NCBI GenBank assembly: GCA_034766995.1
Contig: CM068313.1
Coordinates: 4,855,461 to 4,919,460 of the forward strand
Source of the DNA: Acanthacorydalis orientalis
Taxonomy: Eukaryota; Arthropoda; Insecta; Megaloptera; Corydalidae
Direction of reading: 5' to 3'
DNA: 64,000 bases
The notes beneath the pieces were generated by a model. That model saw only the letters and a list, made by a program, of their open reading frames with translations, was not told the origin of the DNA and ran no database searches. This document shows, one piece after another, positions 59,190 through 64,000 of the stretch (positions are counted from its first letter, which is position 1; every line of letters begins with the position of its first letter). The position numbers and the translations under genes are program-made.

Positions 59190-59590
59190 TCTGTCTTAAG
59201 GTCAATGAAATGGAAGTCGAATGAAGCTAGGTCTGGTGAATATGGCTAGGTATGGAGGACCAATTCGAAGCCAATAGAATGGATTTTGGTGGCTGTTTAG
59301 ATTGACGAAGTGAGCAAGGTCTGGTGAATGTGGGACATGAGGTGTTTCAAAAAAAATGCTGCTGAACCGACTTGACTGATTCGGTCAGCTTCGGAGGAAG
59401 GTGTTGTTACGCATATAACATGCAAAAAATATTAAAACAGTAAAAGATGCTCCGAAAATCTATAAAGAATTCATCGACCCAAAGCCGCCATCTTGTTTTG
59501 GGCAAGGGACTCGCCAGTTACCCGACAGATGGCGAAAAGTTATATAAAATAATGGGGTATATTTTGAGGATTGGAATATACATGTATTTT
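59190..59590. mobile_element. composite mariner remnant: opposite-facing fragments
   Basis: Plus strand, about 59440-59575: QGTRQLPDRWRKVI, a stop, then NNGVYFED, a mariner C-terminus. Minus strand, about 59280-59215: FELVLHT and, after a frame break, PYSPDLASFDFHFIDLK, a block of a second mariner. The arrangement (one mariner C-terminus inverted next to the FEL-x-PHPPYSPDLA block of another) and the AT-rich joining sequence match 17250-17480. No terminal repeat is visible. Confidence 0.7.
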
Positions 59591-60489
59591 TCTATTTTAT
59601 TTATTTTTTATACAAAAAAACGTACCGAATCAATTTGTATACAGTGTTCCCGTAAATATTCATTTTCTGTAGAAAAGACACTGAATTTATTTCTACATCT
59701 AATATAAAACACAATTCGAATTGAATAAAATGTATGTCATCATCGGAATACTCTAAGCGAAAATATATGTAACAATAACTTAGTATTATTTCAATATAAT
59801 TTATGAGTATTTGTATGGAAATTTTATATCAAATAGAAAAATAACGAACTCGTTGGTTTTCTAGAACGCTGTATGGCACAACCATGTCAATGGTAATTCG
59901 AAATCGCAATGTCATCATTGCATAACGCAAAAAGTACTATCGACATGCATATAAGTTTTATTACAACATTTCACTGGTATTAGACAACGTATCAGAATAG
60001 TTTTTCATAAAAATCTCAGCCGATTAATCAATTAATCTCCATGTTCCTGCAGTTATTCTAGTGATAAATGACATAGATCAAATGATTTCATCTGACAATC
60101 TGATAATGTCTCACTGTCTGCTATTATTTCTCAATTATTGATTTTCTTGTGGTCGAAACTGTTCAATAAAATCATTATTAATAAATTTTGACTGCTTCTT
60201 ATGCGCATTTAGATGACTGGCCCGTCAACTTCGGAGTACTAAACTAACGAAAGATTTATTTAATTATAAATTATATCCATAAAACTATCATATTCGTTAC
60301 TATCAGCGATTAATTTTCATTTTTATCAAATTATTTTATACAAGACATCAACTTATTTATTAGGTGTACAATTCAGTGCCTATGAATGGAATCAATCATA
60401 ACTCTTAAAATTAAAATATCGGGTAACTAGGAAAGGTCTGTCGTTTTTGAATTGAGAAAAAAACACTTGTGTATTTTTAAATAAAACAA
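59591..60489. other. no recognised gene
   Basis: About 60140-60235 is a reverse-strand copy of the interspersed repeat ('gttcaataaaatcattatta', 'gcttcttatgcgcattt'). Confidence 0.45.
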
Positions 60490-60625
60490 ATTTATTCATT
60501 AAAATATCCACCTTCGCATTGAACAACCCCTTCCAAGCGAGAACATAATTTATAAAAATGTTTAGGTCAATTTTTCGACTGGCATCATCTAAATTCTTCT
60601 ATTCTCTTTTGTAACACTTCCGTTG
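60490..60625 (-). mobile_element. possible transposase C-terminal fragment
   Basis: The minus strand reads CSRLEGVVQCEGGYFNE and a stop, which resembles the end of some Tc1/mariner transposases (R-L-x-x-x-I-x-x-x-G-G-x-x-E). The match is short and I see no second block, so this is tentative. Confidence 0.3.
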
Positions 60626-60925
60626 TACATTTATTTATAATTCAGTATATTTGAAGATCCATTTATGACAATCACAAAGATATTTAATCGGACCGTCTAT
60701 CATAAAACGATAATTCTGGACATAAATCTCTTAGAGATCTGAGAAAATATGTTCGAGCTTAGCTATGTTGTACAAAAAACGTATTAAAAATCCTACTGAA
60801 CAGCAATCGAGTAAGAAGCAATCAAATAATAAATATTTAAACATTCCACGTTCGATGTACATAAAACGGATGTAATAGCGTCGACAATTAAACTCATACA
60901 GGCCTTTAAATTTCTTTAAGTGCAC

Positions 60926-60986
<61 letters not shown>

Positions 60987-61462
60987 GAAGTGAACGTTTT
61001 CGATTCGAAATGAAAACGGAATTCGAAACTGTTGTAGAGAATCCCCTCGACGCAACTATTCTATATAACGAAAGCACTTTATGGAATGAAGAGGCCGGAA
61101 TACACGTTGTGACGTCTCGACGCCATGCATGTTAATCACGACCCACTGTGGACGTCGTCTGAACGCGCTAATGGACGCTACAGTCAGCGAGGACCTGCCT
61201 GAGTAAACAGCTACGACAGACATGCACCACCACCGCCCATAGCTACCATCGAGCTAACTTGTTGACTTGCCTGTTTATTTTATTTATATCTATTTTTTTA
61301 TAAGTCTGCGAATGATAATCAATTTTATTCAGATCTGAAGTTCGTCCGAAACAGCACTGTTCGCATGTTGAGTGTTTTAGATGACGGTTTTTGTATATAG
61401 TTTAAAGCAAGTGGACGATAAATATTATTGTTAATTAAAGATACTTTCATTATGGTTTATAT
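60626..61462. other. no recognised gene; (TA)n and a GC-richer patch
   Basis: (TA)n at 60929-60980. The stretch 61010-61260 is GC-richer with CpG but without a recognised domain. Confidence 0.45.
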
Positions 61463-61469
61463 ATATATA

Positions 61470-61714
61470 TATATAAATAACGAAACGGATTCATTATAAG
61501 ACAGAAGCGTTTGTTTGACTGAATTTCGTTAAAGGAGATAATTCAGGCGCAAGGATAATACATTTTTAACCGGTTTCGCTTATAAAGTTTTTACTTCCTT
61601 ATTATTCGGTGTGTTACACCCACACTTATATATATATAACTATAAGTTTTTTCTTTTATAAATTCCACAAATGAACACTTTTTTCAAATCACAAACGAGA
61701 AAGTGTTTTCAATG
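61470..61714 (+). repeat. inverted repeat 3, left arm
   Basis: It pairs with 63278-63535. Shared words: 'aaataacgaaacggattcat', 'tttcgttaaaggagataatt', 'ataaagtttttacttcctta' and 'aaatgaacacttttttcaaa'. The outer edge abuts (TA)n in both arms. Confidence 0.85.
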
Positions 61715-61743
61715 ATTTGATCTTTTTTTATCGTTTCTTAACG

Positions 61744-62028
61744 CAGCACCACACATTCGGTATTCGTTGAATACCGAGTAGTGCTGACAGATATGAGCAC
61801 AGCAAATGCTTTATCTGAGCACAAGTATTCGACGTTGCTCGTTGTTCCCATTTGCTGTCAATATTTTGACCGAATCAAAGGGAACAAACATTTGTGTATT
61901 TTAAACTAATCAACGTTCAGAAAAGTGTGTGTACAAGTGTGTTTGTCACTCGGCAAACACTTACCGAATCAATATACTCGATTAAAGATAAATATTCGTT
62001 GTTCAGCAAATACCGAATGTGTGGCGTC
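61744..62028. mobile_element. candidate MITE with ~24-bp inverted ends
   Basis: 'ccacacattcggtattcgtt' near 61749 is mirrored by 'aaataccgaatgtgtgg' near 62008-62024. About 285 bp and non-coding. I cannot see a clear target duplication, so the class is open. Confidence 0.5.
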
Positions 62029-62144
62029 ACCTTTATACATATGAGGGAAGATCAAGAGTGCACGCAATGGTTGTAATGGTGGAAGAAAGGGGATCTTGCG
62101 CTTGCGCATTCGAAAGTAGGTTCCTTCAGCACTATATGTACCAA

Positions 62145-62380
62145 GTTGCAAGTCATTCGAAACAGCCTACCCCCTCATGCAACTGCAGATCTTCCAAAAC
62201 AAGGTACTGCGCCCTATCATCGACGCGCTTTACTTTGTCAGGAACGACACTCTGCATAATGACCATCGGATCCCTACAATCTATGAGGATGTAAGTTATC
62301 GTGTCTTGTATGGTAGAGCCGAGGAAAGCCAAATTGCTCTGATTAACACCCTCGGTAACTACGGCCGGCTAAACCCATAG
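62145..62380 (+). pseudogene. non-LTR retrotransposon C-terminus (jockey-like)
   Basis: The frame through 62177 reads LMQLQIFQNKVLRPIIDALY, FVRNDTLHNDHRIPTIYEDV and ends LGNYGRLNP with a stop at 62378-62380. This is the tail after the reverse transcriptase in jockey-like LINEs (L-Q-x-x-Q-N-K-x-L-R-x-I…R-N-x-x-L-H-x-D-x-x-I-P-x-x…). It is followed by a GAAA-repeat-rich stretch and 'tttattggtatgc'. The RT domain is missing: a 5'-truncated copy. Confidence 0.8.
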
Positions 62381-62420
62381 AAAGAAAGAAAGAATTTATT
62401 GGTATGCAGGTTGATACAAC

Positions 62421-62575
62421 CCTCGGTATAGTCTAGATGTGGTCGCTTGCGATTTTTATTTGGTCTCGAATTTGAAAGTCACAATTTTTTTTCGACAAGT
62501 GATTGATCAGTTATTCGACAGATACAGCAAAGTTATATAAAACAATGAGGGATATTTTGAAGATTTAAATGTATA
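62421..62575 (+). mobile_element. mariner C-terminal fragment, inverted insert of the 62455-63200 composite
   Basis: Plus strand: PRYSLDVVACDFYLVSNLK, then FFRQVIDQLFDRYSKVI, a stop, and NNEGYFED. The third catalytic Asp is kept in ACD. This faces opposite to the mariner at 62565-63200 and matches the inverted segment at 17250-17425. Confidence 0.75.
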
Positions 62576-63200
62576 ATGATTTTCCATAGGGAACCAAGTC
62601 CGGAGAATAGGGTGGATGAGGAATCAATTCGAAGCCTAATTCGTGCAATTTTACCATTGCGACGGTTGATTTGTGCGACGGCGCGTTATCCTGGTGAAAA
62701 AACACTTTTTTGTGCGCCAATCTTGGCCGTTTTTGTTTCAACTCTTCTTCCAAACGGTTCAATAACGTTGTTTAATAGGCTTCTGTTATCGTTTTTCACT
62801 TCTTTAAGTACTCAATCAAGATGATTCTTTGGAAATCACAAAAAAACAGTCCATCACCTTCCGAGCTGACAAAACGGTATTCGCCTTCTTCGGCGCAATT
62901 TCACCAGTCGTTGTCCACTGGTTTGACAGCTGCTTCGACTCAGATGTGTAAAGATGGATCCATATTCCATCCACGGCGACGAATCGACACCAAAAAAGCT
63001 GCTCGTTGTTTCCATTTTTGCGACAACTGCTACAATGCTCGCTTCAAACATCTGTAGAACGTGAACAACGCGTCGCTTCTGGCTGAACTTTCACCTATGA
63101 ATAGTTTGAAAAGGGATACTTGATAAGCTGTGACGTTACCAAATGATGGGTGGTGGCACCACAACAAGGAAATTACCAAACTTATCAAACGACCCTCGCA
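62565..63200 (-). mobile_element. mariner with 5' end, HTH deleted, joined to an inverted C-terminus
   Basis: Minus strand. The 5' terminal repeat 'tgcgagggtcgtttgataag' ends at 63200. After ~190 bp of leader the sequence goes straight into FWCRFVAVDGIWIHLYTSES, with the first catalytic Asp in AVD, so both HTH domains are gone. Next come a frame break, LFFCDFQRIILIEYLKK, then KVFFHQDNAPSHKS (second Asp) and LIPHPPYSPDLVPYGK, where the sequence switches to the inverted segment 62421-62575. The leader words 'caaaaatggaaacaacgagc' occur at the same point in 16805-16830, so both copies share the same deletion. Confidence 0.82.
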
Positions 63201-63277
63201 TATATATATATATATATATTTGCATAAGTGTGTGTGTTTTCTGAATAATAAGGAAGTAAAAACTTTTGTTTTCTTCA

Positions 63278-63525
63278 TTGAACATAGAAAACACTTTCTG
63301 GTTTATGGTTTGAAAAGTGTTCATTTGTGAAATTTATAAAAGAAAAAACATATATATATATATATATATATATATGTATAAGTGTGTGTGTGTTTTCTAA
63401 ATAATAAGAAAGTAAAAACTTTATAAACAAAATCGGTTAAAAATGTACTATCCCTTCGTCTGAATTATCTCCTTTAACGAAATTCAATCGAACAAACGTT
63501 TCTGTCTTATCATGAATCCGTTTCA

Positions 63526-63535
<10 letters not shown>
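63278..63535 (-). repeat. inverted repeat 3, right arm
   Basis: Reverse complement of 61470-61714. An extra copy of its part 'aagtgtgtgtgttttctgaa' with 'taataaggaagtaaaaactt' sits at 63224-63272, just inside the arm. Confidence 0.85.
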
Positions 63536-63577
<42 letters not shown>

Positions 63578-64000
63578 CTGAAACAACAGAAAAAAAAATA
63601 TGATGAAGAACCGAATGCCGTCAAAGTGGAGCTTATGTATTCTTCTATACATAGGTAAACGTATTACAAAACTTTTTGAAACTTTAAACTCGCGCTGTCA
63701 CACGACTAATCGAGACGGGCAAATGAAATTTACTGCGTATATATTTTTTACATGAATGCTTATACAATCTTCCCTCGAACTCCTGTCGTGTAATCGTGTC
63801 GTTGGGGACGAGACGAATCTTTCGCGAACTTTACAGAAACATTTTTTGATTCCATCCATCGGAACAGTAGACGGGAAAAAATGCTTTTTTTGTGTGTGAT
63901 AAGTTGTCGGATCGATTAAATATTCTCGGAGCTGTCGAATTTGTTTCGGTGCGTCGACAAAGTTTTGAATAATTCCTGGATTTTTTTAATATAGAAAATA
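63531..64000. other. (TA)n then GC-richer DNA to the window edge
   Basis: (TA)n at 63531-63573. From 63660 the DNA is GC-richer with CpG; no frame or domain recognised, and the window ends before anything can be decided. Confidence 0.4.

Overview
This window looks like repeat-dominated nuclear DNA from an arthropod, most likely an insect. The sequence is very AT-rich and carries dozens of long (TA)n microsatellites. There are no operons, ribosome binding sites or long open reading frames. Every coding similarity I recognise belongs to a decayed transposable element: mariner of several subfamilies, a DUF4817-type Tc1/mariner relative, hAT, pogo/Tigger-like, BEL/Pao LTR and non-LTR elements. 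No species can be named from this. I found no intact host protein gene, tRNA, rRNA or CRISPR array.

Layout. 1-10 kb: ancient interspersed and tandem repeats, two mariner terminal fragments (1.25 and 1.80 kb), an ~81-bp tandem array (4.0-4.6 kb), and one GC-richer spot at 8.0-8.4 kb that could hold a small exon. 10-20 kb: a hAT MITE with intact 8-bp target duplication (13.70-14.02 kb), mariner 3' ends (12.75 and 13.14 kb), a composite mariner (16.8-17.7 kb) and an internally deleted mariner (19.1-19.5 kb). 20-30 kb: a deleted DUF4817-type element, two mariner C-terminal fragments, and a LINE 3' fragment (28.0 kb). 30-40 kb: a BEL/Pao gag start (30.5-31.1 kb), a 482-bp mariner deletion derivative with both ends (32.5-33.0 kb), a LINE C-terminus (36.8-37.3 kb), a palindromic MITE, mariner pieces near 38.5-38.9 kb, and a hAT remnant with TIRs and TSD (39.6-40.6 kb).

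40-48 kb: a nested block with a 511/512-bp tandem repeat (41.28-42.57 kb) set between copies of a MITE and a second repeat, then a mostly unassigned stretch, then a ~59-bp minisatellite (47.8-48.3 kb). 49.7-55.1 kb: two large inverted repeats side by side. The first has two 1120-bp arms, each a mosaic of a pogo/Tigger-like transposase fragment and a non-LTR endonuclease fragment, around a CpG-rich loop that has a TATA-like box. 56-64 kb: mariner N-terminal and composite fragments, more MITE copies, and a third inverted repeat (61.47-63.54 kb) enclosing a LINE C-terminus and a mariner.

The genes do not form a working pathway. The coherent story is transposon decay: mariners of several subfamilies have lost their catalytic core by internal deletion but kept their ends, one composite arrangement recurs at three loci, and one uncharacterised ~200-bp repeat with a quasi-palindromic core occurs at least 17 times. 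The protein-family calls come from reading translations by eye, without database support.
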